48,489 nucleotides of DNA from Acidobacteriota bacterium. GTDB taxonomy: Bacteria; Acidobacteriota; Vicinamibacteria; Vicinamibacterales; UBA2999. Below the pieces are notes generated by a model that saw only the letters and a program-made list of their open reading frames with translations, had not been told where the DNA came from and did not search any database. The DNA lies in the NCBI GenBank assembly GCA_016210845.1, contig JACQTK010000266.1, positions 1 to 48,489 of the forward strand. Direction: 5' to 3'. The translations under genes were made by a program, and so were the position numbers. Shown piece after piece: positions 41,445-48,489 of the stretch; position 1 is the stretch's first letter, and every line of letters begins with the position of its first letter.

Positions 41445-41821
41445 CGGCGCAGCTCGAGGCGCACAGTGCGGTGGTGCTGACCGCCGCGTCGGCCCCGCAG
41501 GCGCTCGACGTGATGCAGCGTGAGCACGTGGACGTGTTGCTCGCCGACATCGCCATGCCTGGTGAGGATGGATATGCGCTGATTCGGAAGCTGCGGGCGC
41601 TGCACCCGTCGGCGGCGGCCTCGATTCCGGCCGCAGCCCTCACGGCGTTCGCTCGGAATGAAGATCGACTGCAGGCGCTGCAGGCAGGGTTTCAACTGCA
41701 CCTGGCCAAGCCGGTCGACGCGCACGCGCTCGTGACGGCGGTGGCCCGGCTGGGCGGCAGGCTGTCGGAGCGGCGTCAATCGCAACGTCCGGCATTGAAC
41801 GGCCCGATTACCGTCCAGTAG
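41393..41821 (+). pseudogene. Receiver-domain fragment of a hybrid sensor kinase
   Basis: Frame 2 encodes 'LAVLVVDDDEHGRQVVAAQLEAHSAVVLTAASAPQALDVM', 'VDVLLADIAMPGEDGYALIRKLRAL', 'PAAALTAFARNEDRLQALQAGFQLHLAKPVDAHALVTAVARL', a whole receiver domain (DDD, phospho-Asp in LADIAMPGEDGY, Lys in AKPV) with the ending typical of hybrid histidine kinases. No kinase domain precedes it; the upstream sequence is the S8 gene. The tracked start 41345 lies in S8 sequence. If translated at all it would need a start inside the subtilase gene. Confidence 0.85.
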
Positions 41822-41857
41822 TCGGCAGCCGATATCCCGCGGGTCTGTCGCCTGCGG

Positions 41858-43225
41858 CTACGGCGCAGAGGTCGACGCGACGCTCGCGGTTTCGAGAACC
41901 CGGATCCCTTCGGCCAGTGCCGCAATCTCCGGGTCGGTGAGGTCGTGGTCGAGCCGCCCGGTCGCTCGGAGCTCGCGGTGGGCGATCTGCAGGGAATCCG
42001 TCACGTGGACGGCCAGCACGTTCATGGCCAGGTCGAGGTCATAGATGATGGCGGCGTCTGCCCCACGCGGCCGTTCGTTCACGCGCACCTGAATCCCGCC
42101 ATTGTCGAATGCCAGAAAGGCCACGCGATTGGTGACGTCCAGCGCCTCGTTCACGCACGTGCGCGGAAAGAGCACCAGCTCCCGCTCGACGCGCGAGTAG
42201 ACGGCGGAGCCATCGGGCGGAATCGCCGGCTGCGGCCGCGCCTCGAGCAGGCCCTGTGTATCGAGCACAACCAGCAAGGCGGCTCCGTAGCGTTCGCTCG
42301 CACCGGCGAGGAGCACTTCGGGAACGCCGTCGGCGTCGACGTCCTGGGTGTCGAGCTGACTGAATCGGCCCGGATGCCAGTACTCCGCCCGAAGGGTTCC
42401 GCCGGCGTCGACCACCGCCACCTGGGTGAGCGCCTGCGGCACGTGAAAGACGCTCAGCACCACTTCCATGCGACCGTCCCGGTCCATGTCGATCACCGTG
42501 AAGTCGTTGACGAGCGCCCGCGCCGGCATCGGCCGTCCGTCGCGCGTCCGGTCGCCCGGCACGAATCGCCACTGCTCCATGCCCCGTTCCGAGAAGGCGA
42601 TCAAGGCGGCCGCTCCGCCACCGTCGCCCGGCTGGTACGCAAAGAGCGTCTCGACGCGCGCGTCGCCGTCGAGGTCGCCCATCCAGGCGGTGGTCAAGGC
42701 GCCGAGCGCCTCAGGGGAGTAGCGCGGGCCGACCAGCCGATCGGGAAACGCGTGTCTCCAGATCTCTCGCCCATCTGGGTCCGTCACAACGAGCGTGTCG
42801 TTGGCAAGACGAAATCGCGCCGGCGGGCCGCGGCGCCACTCGGCGAGCGTCTCCCTCAATTGCAGGCTGCCGAGTACGACGAGCAGCACGGTCGCGGCGA
42901 CGGCGTACGCCTTCAGGAACACCCCACCGCGCCGCGCGGGTCTTTGCAGCGTGGCGTCCTTCCACCGGTCGAGATCGCCTGGATCGGCCGACACGCGGCC
43001 TTTCGGCCCAGGGAGCCGGCGAATTGGCAGGCCGCGCTCCGCCTCCCATTTCTGCGCGGTCCGTTCGACCACCCCCAGGTAGTCGGCGATTTCCTTCCAG
43101 CTCCCCAACTCCCTGGGCGGTGAGGACAGCACCCTCGGCGTGAGGTCTTCTGGTTCGGGCTCGCCGTTGGGGGAGCCGGGACCCGCAGGCGAACCCTGCG
43201 CGTGACCCGGGCGGCGGAACATCAC
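41858..43225 (-). CDS. HTH membrane regulator with FG-GAP-like periplasmic domain
   Basis: 455 residues. The N-terminus is disordered; the HTH 'ELGSWKEIADYLGVVERTAQKWEAERGLPIRRLPG' occupies residues about 40-75. One membrane helix near 105 ('AYAVAATVLLVVLGSLQL'). The periplasmic part has several Asp-rich, FG-GAP/VCBS-like calcium loops ('DLDGDARVETLF', 'DMDRDGRMEVVLS', 'DVDADGVPEVLLAG'). Same HTH class as the 25882 regulator but a different sensor domain. Target genes unknown; it is divergent from the secreted 43418 protein and may control it. Start ATG 43225. Confidence 0.85.
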   Translation of the reverse strand: MMFRRPGHAQGSPAGPGSPNGEPEPEDLTPRVLSSPPRELGSWKEIADYLGVVERTAQKWEAERGLPIRRLPGPKGRVSADPGDLDRWKDATLQRPARRGGVFLKAYAVAATVLLVVLGSLQLRETLAEWRRGPPARFRLANDTLVVTDPDGREIWRHAFPDRLVGPRYSPEALGALTTAWMGDLDGDARVETLFAYQPGDGGGAAALIAFSERGMEQWRFVPGDRTRDGRPMPARALVNDFTVIDMDRDGRMEVVLSVFHVPQALTQVAVVDAGGTLRAEYWHPGRFSQLDTQDVDADGVPEVLLAGASERYGAALLVVLDTQGLLEARPQPAIPPDGSAVYSRVERELVLFPRTCVNEALDVTNRVAFLAFDNGGIQVRVNERPRGADAAIIYDLDLAMNVLAVHVTDSLQIAHRELRATGRLDHDLTDPEIAALAEGIRVLETASVASTSAP

Positions 43226-43417
43226 CCGCGGAGGCTAGCAAAGTTGCGCGGCCCGTTCAAGCGACCGGGCGCACCGATGCGCAGGCGCATCGAATCGCTT
43301 GCAGGTCCAGACGGGTCGTGGCATACATGTCTTTTTCGACACGCTGAACACGTGTGAGCCACCTTGCCCCCTCGGAGTGTGGGCCGGGCCGGGGCCGACT
43401 TCGAAGGAGGTGCGTGA

Positions 43418-44721
43418 TGACGCAAACGCGCAGACACAGTCTGGCGACCGCCGGCATGGGGCTGGCCGCGCTCTGGTTGGCGGGCTCCCCCCTGGCGTGG
43501 CACGGGTCGGGCGGTCCGACCGGCAGCGGCGCTGCCGACATGGGCCCGGCGCCCTTCAGCAATCCCCTGACGTCGCTCCTGCCACCGCCTGGCTATCGAA
43601 CCTGCATGCTTGGCAACTTTGCGGGGCTCGACCCTGACTTCGTGCCGTCCCATCCGGGTGAGAGGAACCCGGGACACGCGCAAGAGCACCACTGGACGTT
43701 CCTGTCTCGAACGGGCGGTCCGGTGACGTTGATCGTCACGGCGGCCAGCGTCAGCCCGTCCGACGTGGGGGGCTTGATTACGGCAACCGCCAGCCACGAG
43801 CCAACGGGATCGACCTCCAGCGTTGCCGTCGCCCACTCGGGCATCGGCGGACCGACCGGCGACGTGTCCGCCGTCTTGACGGTCCCGACACTGGCCAACG
43901 TGCCCTACGACCTGACGATCGCCGCCGCGTCCATCGCGGGCGCGCCGCAAGGCGGCCACCACTACAAGGTCGGGGTGCTCGGGCCCGCGGCCAATACCGT
44001 GGAGATCGGCTACGGCAGTCCCACGCTGGAGTACCACGAATCGGGGCTGAACCGGTGGGCCATTAACGCACAATCCGGAGAGACGGGCGCGGCCCATCTG
44101 TCCGTCGACGATCCGGCCCTCGCCGCAGGGGGGGTCCCGAATCAGGCCACCATCGTCACGTACTCGCTGCTCGACCCCGTGGCCGGCCCTCCGCCGCTGC
44201 TGGGCCCGACCACCTCCCCTGTCGGCCCCGGAAGCCCCATCGTCGTTCCGTTTGCGAATGGCAGCGGCGGCCCGAGGACGTACATCGTCTCGGCCAATGC
44301 CGACGGCCATTACACGCTGACCCGAACGGCGGCCTCGGACGAGGGGATCTACGTCCTGAACTGTCCCGGCGACAGAGGTACGGTCGCCATCGACATCAAG
44401 CCGGGCTCCTTCCCGAACTCGATCAACCTGCGGAAGAACGGTACGGTGGCCGTGGCCATCTTCAGCAGGCCTGGCTTCGACGCGACCACCGTCGATCCGG
44501 AAACGGTCACGCTGGCCGGAGCGCCCGTCGCGCAGAAGCGCAACGGCACGCTGATGGCCGGCACGGAGGACGTGGATGGCGACGGCCGCGACGACCTCGT
44601 TGTTCACTTCGACACCGGCGCGTTGAACCTGGTCTCCGGCGACACCGTGGCGGTGCTGGAAGGCCGAACGTTCTCCGGACTGCCCGTGCTCGGTGCCGAC
44701 TCAGTGCGCCTCCTGCCGTAG
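43418..44721 (+). CDS. Secreted protein with a C-terminal 'IDIKPGS' beta domain
   Basis: 434 residues from ATG 43418 behind a strong AAGGAGG (the tracked 43354 start is upstream of it). Signal peptide around 'GLAALWLAGSPLAWHG'. Middle part Gly/Pro/Thr-rich, no known family. The last 95 residues, 'VAIDIKPGSFPNSINLRKNGTVAVAIFS...FDATTVDPETVTLAGAPV...EDVDGDGRDDLVVHFDTGAL', match a C-terminal module common in surface proteins of many phyla, with a calcium-loop-like DVDGDGRDD. Probably cell-surface or secreted. A hairpin follows the stop. Confidence 0.78.
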
Positions 44722-44737
44722 TTTGACGACCGCTCGC

Positions 44738-44777
44738 GAGGGTCGCGCTCCCGGCGCGCTCGTCGGGAGCGACCCTC
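44738..44777. terminator. Hairpin after the 43418 gene
   Basis: GAGGGTCGCGCTCCCG (44738-44753) pairs with CGGGAGCGACCCTC (44764-44777): 14 pairs with a 2-base bulge and a 10-base loop. No T run follows. Confidence 0.65.
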
Positions 44778-44843
44778 GGCTCGTCGCACCACGCCGAGCC
44801 GCCATGCTATATTTCCCTGCCCTCGGGCCGGCACATCCCGTCG

Positions 44844-45854
44844 ATGCTCCACAAGACCCTCGCCAGGCTCTCCAGCGCCGCCGATCTCCTGCGTCCGCGC
44901 ACGTTCTTCCGCACGCTGGCGCGCGTCGACGAGCTCGTCGACGCCACGCGCGAGCTGTCGAGGGCCATCGAGGCGCTCCGCATCCGCACCGAGCAGCTCG
45001 CGACGATCGAGCGGCTCAACGGAGAGCAGGAGGAGGACCTTCGGCGGCTGGACCGCCGCCTGGACCGCGAGCGCATCGGTGCGCACGTCCGCGCCGCGGT
45101 GCGGGCGGCCCCGCTCCATGACGATCCGTTCCCGCACATCGTGGTCGATACCTGGCTGCCGCCCGAGGCCTACAGGCTGCTCGTCGACGCGCTTCCCCCG
45201 TCGATCCTCTTCGCCGACCGCGAGGTCTCGCGTCAACAGTTGAAGGTGCCCTTCGGCTTCGGCCCGGCGTACTCCCGGCGCGTCTGGCGCTTCATGGCCG
45301 AGGCCATCGTCGGCGGCGCGCTGGGCGAAGCGCTGCACGAGAAGTTCCGCGATCCGCTGCGCGACTACGTCCGGACCTTCTTCGAGCCGTTTCTGGACGA
45401 GGGCGACGAGCGGCTCAACCCCTCGGACGGGCGGATCCTGCTGCGCCGCGCGGGCTACGTGATCCGGCCGCACCGGGATCCCAAGTGGGCGTTCATCACG
45501 GGGCTCGTCTACTTGCCCCGCGAAGGCGATGACGACGCCTATGGCACGCAGCTCTATCGCGTTCGCGACGATGCGGAGGCGGAGAACGACAAGCCGCTGT
45601 ACATCGACGAGCAGCGGTGCGAGCTGGTCACGTCGGTGCCGTTCCGGCCGAATACGCTGCTGGTGTTCCTCAACTCGACGGGCGCGCACGGCGCGTCCAT
45701 CCCTCCCGATGCGCCGCCCACCTTCGAGCGTTACCTCTATCAGTTCCGTCTCGGCCCCGATTCAGCGGGGGTCCGGCGCATGCTGTCGCAGATGACGCCC
45801 GATCGGCGTGCGCTCTGGGGCGGCGGCAAGGGGGGCCACGTCGCGGAGTACTGA
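44844..45854 (+). CDS. 2-oxoglutarate/Fe(II)-dependent oxygenase
   Basis: 336 residues. The first 85 form a coiled coil ('LATIERLNGEQEEDLRRLDRRLDRERI'). The oxygenase domain begins 'DDPFPHIVVDTWLPPEAYRLLVDALPP' and has iron ligands in 'VIRPHRDPKWAFITGLVYLP' (HxD) and 'FLNSTGAHGASIP' (distal His), with the Arg of 'FERYLYQFRL' for 2-oxoglutarate. Resembles prolyl-hydroxylase-like enzymes found beside glycosyltransferases; substrate unknown. The convergent DUF6625-like glycosyltransferase ends 12 bp away. Confidence 0.83.
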   Translation: MLHKTLARLSSAADLLRPRTFFRTLARVDELVDATRELSRAIEALRIRTEQLATIERLNGEQEEDLRRLDRRLDRERIGAHVRAAVRAAPLHDDPFPHIVVDTWLPPEAYRLLVDALPPSILFADREVSRQQLKVPFGFGPAYSRRVWRFMAEAIVGGALGEALHEKFRDPLRDYVRTFFEPFLDEGDERLNPSDGRILLRRAGYVIRPHRDPKWAFITGLVYLPREGDDDAYGTQLYRVRDDAEAENDKPLYIDEQRCELVTSVPFRPNTLLVFLNSTGAHGASIPPDAPPTFERYLYQFRLGPDSAGVRRMLSQMTPDRRALWGGGKGGHVAEY

Positions 45855-45866
45855 GTCGAACGGTTC

Positions 45867-46709
45867 TCACGCGAAGAAGCCCTTCCGGTTGATCGCGAAG
45901 GCGGCCGGCGAGTCCCCGTACCCGAAGTTGATCCCGTCCATGTCCCGCTTCATCTTGTGGAAGTGGAGGTACATGAGCTCGCGGCCCTCGGCGTCGAACG
46001 TCTTGCCGTCCCGCCACCAGAGGTTGTCGGACGGGCCGTCACCGAGCGCCCGCTGATAGTCGGCGCTCATCGTCAGCGCCTGCCGCCAGCACACGCGCGG
46101 CGCCGCATGCCCCGTGGGGCCGGCCAGCAGCTCGCGCAGGCAGATGGTCATCGCGGTCTCGTCGAGATGCGCGTGCTTCGGCGCAGCGAGCGCCGTGCGC
46201 ACGTCGGGGATCAGCTCGAACGTCCGGTTGATCGCCGCGGTATTCCGAAACAGCGTGAAATGGCCCGAGAGCCTGCCCTTCCGCGACGAGACGATGTCGT
46301 GGCGGTCGAGGATGTCGTCGCTGAGGAAGCGGCGGACGTCGCCCCAGACGATGTCGAGATCCGAATGGGCCCAGAAGTCGACCGGCTTCAGGTCGTCGGC
46401 GAACAGCAGCCCGTAGGTGGGCTTCAGGTCGCAGATCTTCCGCAGCGAGCGCGGAAGCCCGATGTTGGTCCCGAGCACCGCAGAGGCCCTCCGATCGAGC
46501 TCGGCGATGTCCATGGGCGCGAAGGTGACGTTCGGCGGAATGTCGGCGGCGACCTGGACGTCGGTATAGATGATCCAGCGCACGTCCGGATTCCTGCGGC
46601 ACGAGAGCAGGAACGCGGGCAGCCACAACGGCGGCGGGCCGAAGTACGTCACGACGATGGCGATGCTGGGGCGTGACGGGTGAAGCGCTGTGCCGTGCCG
46701 CGTGATCAT
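45867..46709 (-). CDS. DUF6625-like GT-A glycosyltransferase
   Basis: 280 residues, soluble. 'SIAIVVTYFGPPPLWLPAFLLSCRRNPDVRWIIYTD' is the nucleotide-binding start of a GT-A fold, and 'DFWAHSDLDIVWGDVRRFL' holds the metal-binding DxD. 'HLDETAMTICL' and a C-terminal 'MYLHFHKMKRD' complete the DUF6625 pattern as I remember it. Probably adds sugar to a surface polysaccharide. Start ATG 46709. Confidence 0.82.
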   Translation of the reverse strand: MITRHGTALHPSRPSIAIVVTYFGPPPLWLPAFLLSCRRNPDVRWIIYTDVQVAADIPPNVTFAPMDIAELDRRASAVLGTNIGLPRSLRKICDLKPTYGLLFADDLKPVDFWAHSDLDIVWGDVRRFLSDDILDRHDIVSSRKGRLSGHFTLFRNTAAINRTFELIPDVRTALAAPKHAHLDETAMTICLRELLAGPTGHAAPRVCWRQALTMSADYQRALGDGPSDNLWWRDGKTFDAEGRELMYLHFHKMKRDMDGINFGYGDSPAAFAINRKGFFA

Positions 46710-46989
46710 GGTCGGACGTCGGGCTCGGATTACAGCATAGTCGGGGCCCGGGCGGCGTGGTCAGCCCCGCCCACGCGACGACCCCGACCGAGCTCGCAAC
46801 CGACGCCATTTGAGCCGGTTGTGACGCCTGGCGATCCACCGGCGGCGCCGATTCGCCGGCTGACGCTCGATCGTATCTCAGCACGTCCGCGCCATCGTCG
46901 CGGCGTGGCGATCCAGGAACCGGTGCAGCGCCGCCGCACTGCTCGAGCGCTTGCCGCTGTCGTCCGGATGATCGCCGCTCTAAGGTGCT

Positions 46990-47348
46990 CTAAGGTACAA
47001 CTTCGACGAAGTAGTGTTCGGTCACGCAGCTCACGCACTGGCCGCTGGGCACGGTAGGTGTCGCCACGAGCGTTTCTTTCCCCACATGAATTACCCGGTA
47101 AACGAACACTGTCTTGTCGCTGCGTTGACGCTTCTCCACGAAGACCAGCGCATCACCGGCGGCCCCAATCGAATATTGTTGCTCGGAAGCGACTTCGACG
47201 GTCGCGAGTTCACCAATGCGAACGACCGTAGGTCGCCCTCAGGTCGCCCTAGCTGGAGTCGCACGGGCCCAGGCGCGCTGACACATGCCGATGCGAAGAG
47301 ACCAATCGACATGCACGCAGCGGCGATTGCGATCTGCTCTTTCACCAC
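46990..47348 (-). pseudogene. Lipoprotein gene frameshifted by an 11-bp tandem duplication
   Basis: Starts 'MVKEQIAIAAACMSIGLFASACVSAPG', a lipoprotein signal with lipobox FASAC. After 'VRLQLGRP' the DNA reads AGGGCGACCTG AGGGCGACCTA, an 11-bp tandem duplication near 47229-47250. Removing one copy continues the frame as 'RPTVVRIGELATVEVASEQQYSIGAAGDALVFVEKR', 'TVFVYRVIHVGKETLVATP' and 'GQCVSCVTEHYFVEVVP' to a TAG at 46990. The repaired product has about 115 residues. The second part is coherent beta-strand sequence with a CVSC pair, not random. The tracked ORF 47091-47348 shows only the first part with an artificial tail. Family unknown. Confidence 0.8.
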
Positions 47349-47354
47349 GGCTCG

Positions 47355-47822
47355 CTAAGCAGTCTTCGATCGAACAACGAGATCAACTTCGCAGTTGAGC
47401 ACCTGAAGCAGGGCCACCACCTGATCGACTGACTTGCGGTAGTTGGTCTGGTCGAGCAGCCGATAGAGTTGCGCGGCGGAGGTCCCGAGCCGCCGCACGA
47501 TCTCGCGCTTCGATAGCTGGCTCTCGGCGATGCGCTTCTGCGCTTCGAGCGTCAATCGGTAGAGCAGGAGATCGCGGAGGTACGACGGGTCCTGGTTGTA
47601 TTCAAGCACCTGTTCGATGTGGACAGTCCCGGTGCGGCCGGAGTGGAGCACGTAGGTGAAGGCCTCGTGACCGGCCTCGGCGTCCACGCACAGCTCTGCG
47701 ATCGGGTCCTGGATCGTCGGCGCCGGGTCCGCCTTGGAGAACGGGAAGACGAGTTTCTTCTTGGCCGTGCAGACCTCGAAGATCTTCTTTCGATTATTGT
47801 GCATGACGGATCGGATCTTCAC
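47355..47822 (-). CDS. HTH protein, partner of the DUF4160 protein
   Basis: 155 residues if started at GTG 47822, which overlaps the DUF4160 stop by GTGA; ATG 47804 is the alternative. The N-terminal 95 residues form an alpha/beta region ('FEVCTAKKKLVFPFSKADPAPT...'). The C-terminal HTH is 'ESQLSKREIVRRLGTSAAQLYRLLDQTNYRKSVDQVVALLQVL', an XRE-like helix set followed by a strand. Proteins of this type are often encoded right after a DUF4160 gene, as here, suggesting a toxin-antitoxin-like pair with this member as the DNA-binding partner. Function of the pair not established. Confidence 0.78.
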   Translation of the reverse strand: MKIRSVMHNNRKKIFEVCTAKKKLVFPFSKADPAPTIQDPIAELCVDAEAGHEAFTYVLHSGRTGTVHIEQVLEYNQDPSYLRDLLLYRLTLEAQKRIAESQLSKREIVRRLGTSAAQLYRLLDQTNYRKSVDQVVALLQVLNCEVDLVVRSKTA

Positions 47823-48013
47823 AGCAGTCCCTCCGCTTCGAGCTCCGCAATCAGTTCCAGGATTCGGCGCGTAGCCGAGCCCTGCATCGGCTTTCGATTG
47901 TCCAAGTCCCATTTCACGATCAACTTCCCATCGCGGTAGACGTGCACGTGCCGTGGCGGGTGGTCGCCCTTCCAGCTGATGAACACGTACCCGCCACGGC
48001 GGTACTTGGCCAT
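47819..48013 (-). CDS. DUF4160 protein
   Basis: 64 residues from ATG 48013 (GTG 48016 also possible). 'YRRGGYVFISWKGDHPPRHVHVYRDGKLIVKWDLDNRKPMQGS' has the DUF4160 pattern with conserved 'HPPRHVHV', and a C-terminal helix 'RRILELIAELEAEGLL'. DUF4160 proteins are found paired with DUF2442 or HTH proteins in toxin-antitoxin-like units. First gene of the pair; an operator-like palindrome lies 9 bp before its start. Confidence 0.85.
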   Translation of the reverse strand: MAKYRRGGYVFISWKGDHPPRHVHVYRDGKLIVKWDLDNRKPMQGSATRRILELIAELEAEGLL

Positions 48014-48021
48014 CACGACAC

Positions 48022-48039
48022 GCTACCACACATGGTAGC
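48022..48039 (-). promoter_or_regulatory. Palindrome upstream of the DUF4160/HTH pair (putative operator)
   Basis: GCTACCA CACA TGGTAGC: two perfect 7-bp arms around a 4-base centre, ending 9 bp before the DUF4160 start. On the minus strand a TTGACC lies about 18 bp further upstream (-35-like); a matching -10 is not clear. The site is well placed for autorepression by the HTH partner. Confidence 0.6.
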
Positions 48040-48041
48040 AC

Positions 48042-48368
48042 TTAATGGAGGGGTCAAGAATGGGCCGGCATAGGGCATCGTTCAACATTGGCCTTATGGC
48101 GCTCAAAACAGTCCGTGTGCCAATGCCGCTCCACGACATCACCTTCAGGCGTGTTGTTCCAGCAAGTCGGCTGCTGCTTGAACATGCGGTCCAGAAGGGA
48201 TCGGAGCACAGGCGCGAAGTATACGGCAGGCCGGTGGAGTCGCGGGCGGGTCTGGATCACCCACGGAGCGGCAGGCCGCAGCCTTCGGAGGATGAACAGA
48301 TAACGAATTGATGCGAGTGCCCCATCGATCGGACCATGGAGTTACCACACAGCCATGTCCCGATGAGA
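48042..48368. other. Region without a recognised gene, next to the group II intron end
   Basis: Tracked ORFs on both strands here (48045, 48054, 48088, 48145, 48257) have no family I recognise and no ribosome site. If the intron at 48369-48489 is placed correctly, this is its 3' flank on the minus strand. Confidence 0.5.
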
Positions 48369-48489
48369 GTCGGAGTAGGAATGCCCATTACTGAGCACCC
48401 CCTCCACAGATCCGGACGAGCGGGTTTCCCGCATCCGGCTCTTGCCTCAGGTGATGACGCCAAGCCGCCGCAGGGGATAGGGATGGCAC
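48369..48489 (-). mobile_element. Group II intron, 3' end (domains V and VI), 5' part beyond the window
   Basis: Minus strand 48441-48409 fits domain V: it begins GAGCCGGATG with the catalytic AGC triad, has a GAAA-type loop (GCGGGAAACCCGC), the two-base CG bulge region and closes with CCGGATC. Domain VI follows (GGAGGGGGTGCTC ... CCTACTCC, with a candidate branch-point A in CCTACTCC), and the expected 3' end ...CGAC falls at about 48369. The reverse transcriptase/maturase, if any, would be right of the window. Established: such 33-34-nt domain V hairpins are diagnostic of group II introns. Confidence 0.82.

Noticed and set aside
46710-46989. Possible small gene between the glycosyltransferase and the lipoprotein relic
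   Set aside because: Both tracked ORFs are Arg/Ala-rich shadows without ribosome site or family.

Overview
The window is GC-rich bacterial chromosome, most likely from an Acidobacteriota member of the Vicinamibacteria type. The basis is gene content: transmembrane regulators that begin with a 'SWKxIAxYL' helix-turn-helix and end in beta-propeller or FG-GAP-like repeats, secreted EDW-type proteins, a Tat-exported TldD with its TldE partner, a PQQ-like propeller protein and hairpin repeats with TGAA loops. No rRNA, tRNA or CRISPR was seen. The taxon is inferred from protein families, not from a marker gene.

Layout. 1-1.7 kb: end of a DUF499 ATPase (phage-defence type) and a truncated zeta-toxin gene with an intact small partner. 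1.8-4.5 kb: three-gene minus-strand operon of two related secreted proteins around a metallo-beta-lactamase-fold hydrolase. 4.6-12.1 kb: a heavily rearranged accessory segment. It holds a PAS/PilZ signalling pair, a frameshifted papain-like peptidase, a frameshifted M12-type metallopeptidase with a bulb-lectin domain, nuclease and DUF5681 fragments, an IS21 remnant, a fragment of an MBL gene whose fuller copy sits at 17.4 kb, a nucleotidyltransferase with a small basic partner behind a palindromic, apparently leaderless promoter, and a lone receiver protein. The order nucleotidyltransferase / signalling gene / leader repeat / papain-like gene / hairpin occurs twice, so an old segmental duplication has decayed here.

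12.1-26 kb: mostly ordinary chromosome. TldD/TldE, a GT-C membrane glycosyltransferase, an MBL hydrolase with EF-hand loops broken by three frameshifts, an HlyD-type lipoprotein, TlpA-like and DsbD-N-like redox proteins, a receiver protein, a cyclophilin, glycogen branching enzyme and a PfkB kinase. 26-34.5 kb: a propeller regulator abutting the 3' half of a cytochrome c peroxidase gene; a tightly overlapping operon of rhomboid protease, ferritin-VIT1 transporter, small membrane protein and prephenate dehydratase; divergent ubiX; a PQQ-like protein apparently missing an internal block; a coiled-coil protein; a small zinc-ribbon protein.

34.6-39.8 kb: an AttEFGH-like ABC operon headed by an EVE-domain gene whose start codon overlaps the start of the divergent mug glycosylase gene. 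39.9-48.5 kb: a subtilase whose 3' end is replaced by a fragment of a histidine-kinase receiver domain, an HTH/FG-GAP membrane regulator, a secreted protein, a 2OG-Fe(II) oxygenase, a DUF6625-like glycosyltransferase, a lipoprotein gene frameshifted by an 11-bp tandem duplication, a DUF4160/HTH pair with an operator-like palindrome, and the 3' end (domains V-VI) of a group II intron running off the right edge.

A recurring theme is gene decay: at least seven partial genes and several frameshifts, some of them caused by 10-19 bp tandem duplications. Part of the single-base frameshifts could be assembly error; the duplications and fused fragments look like real events.
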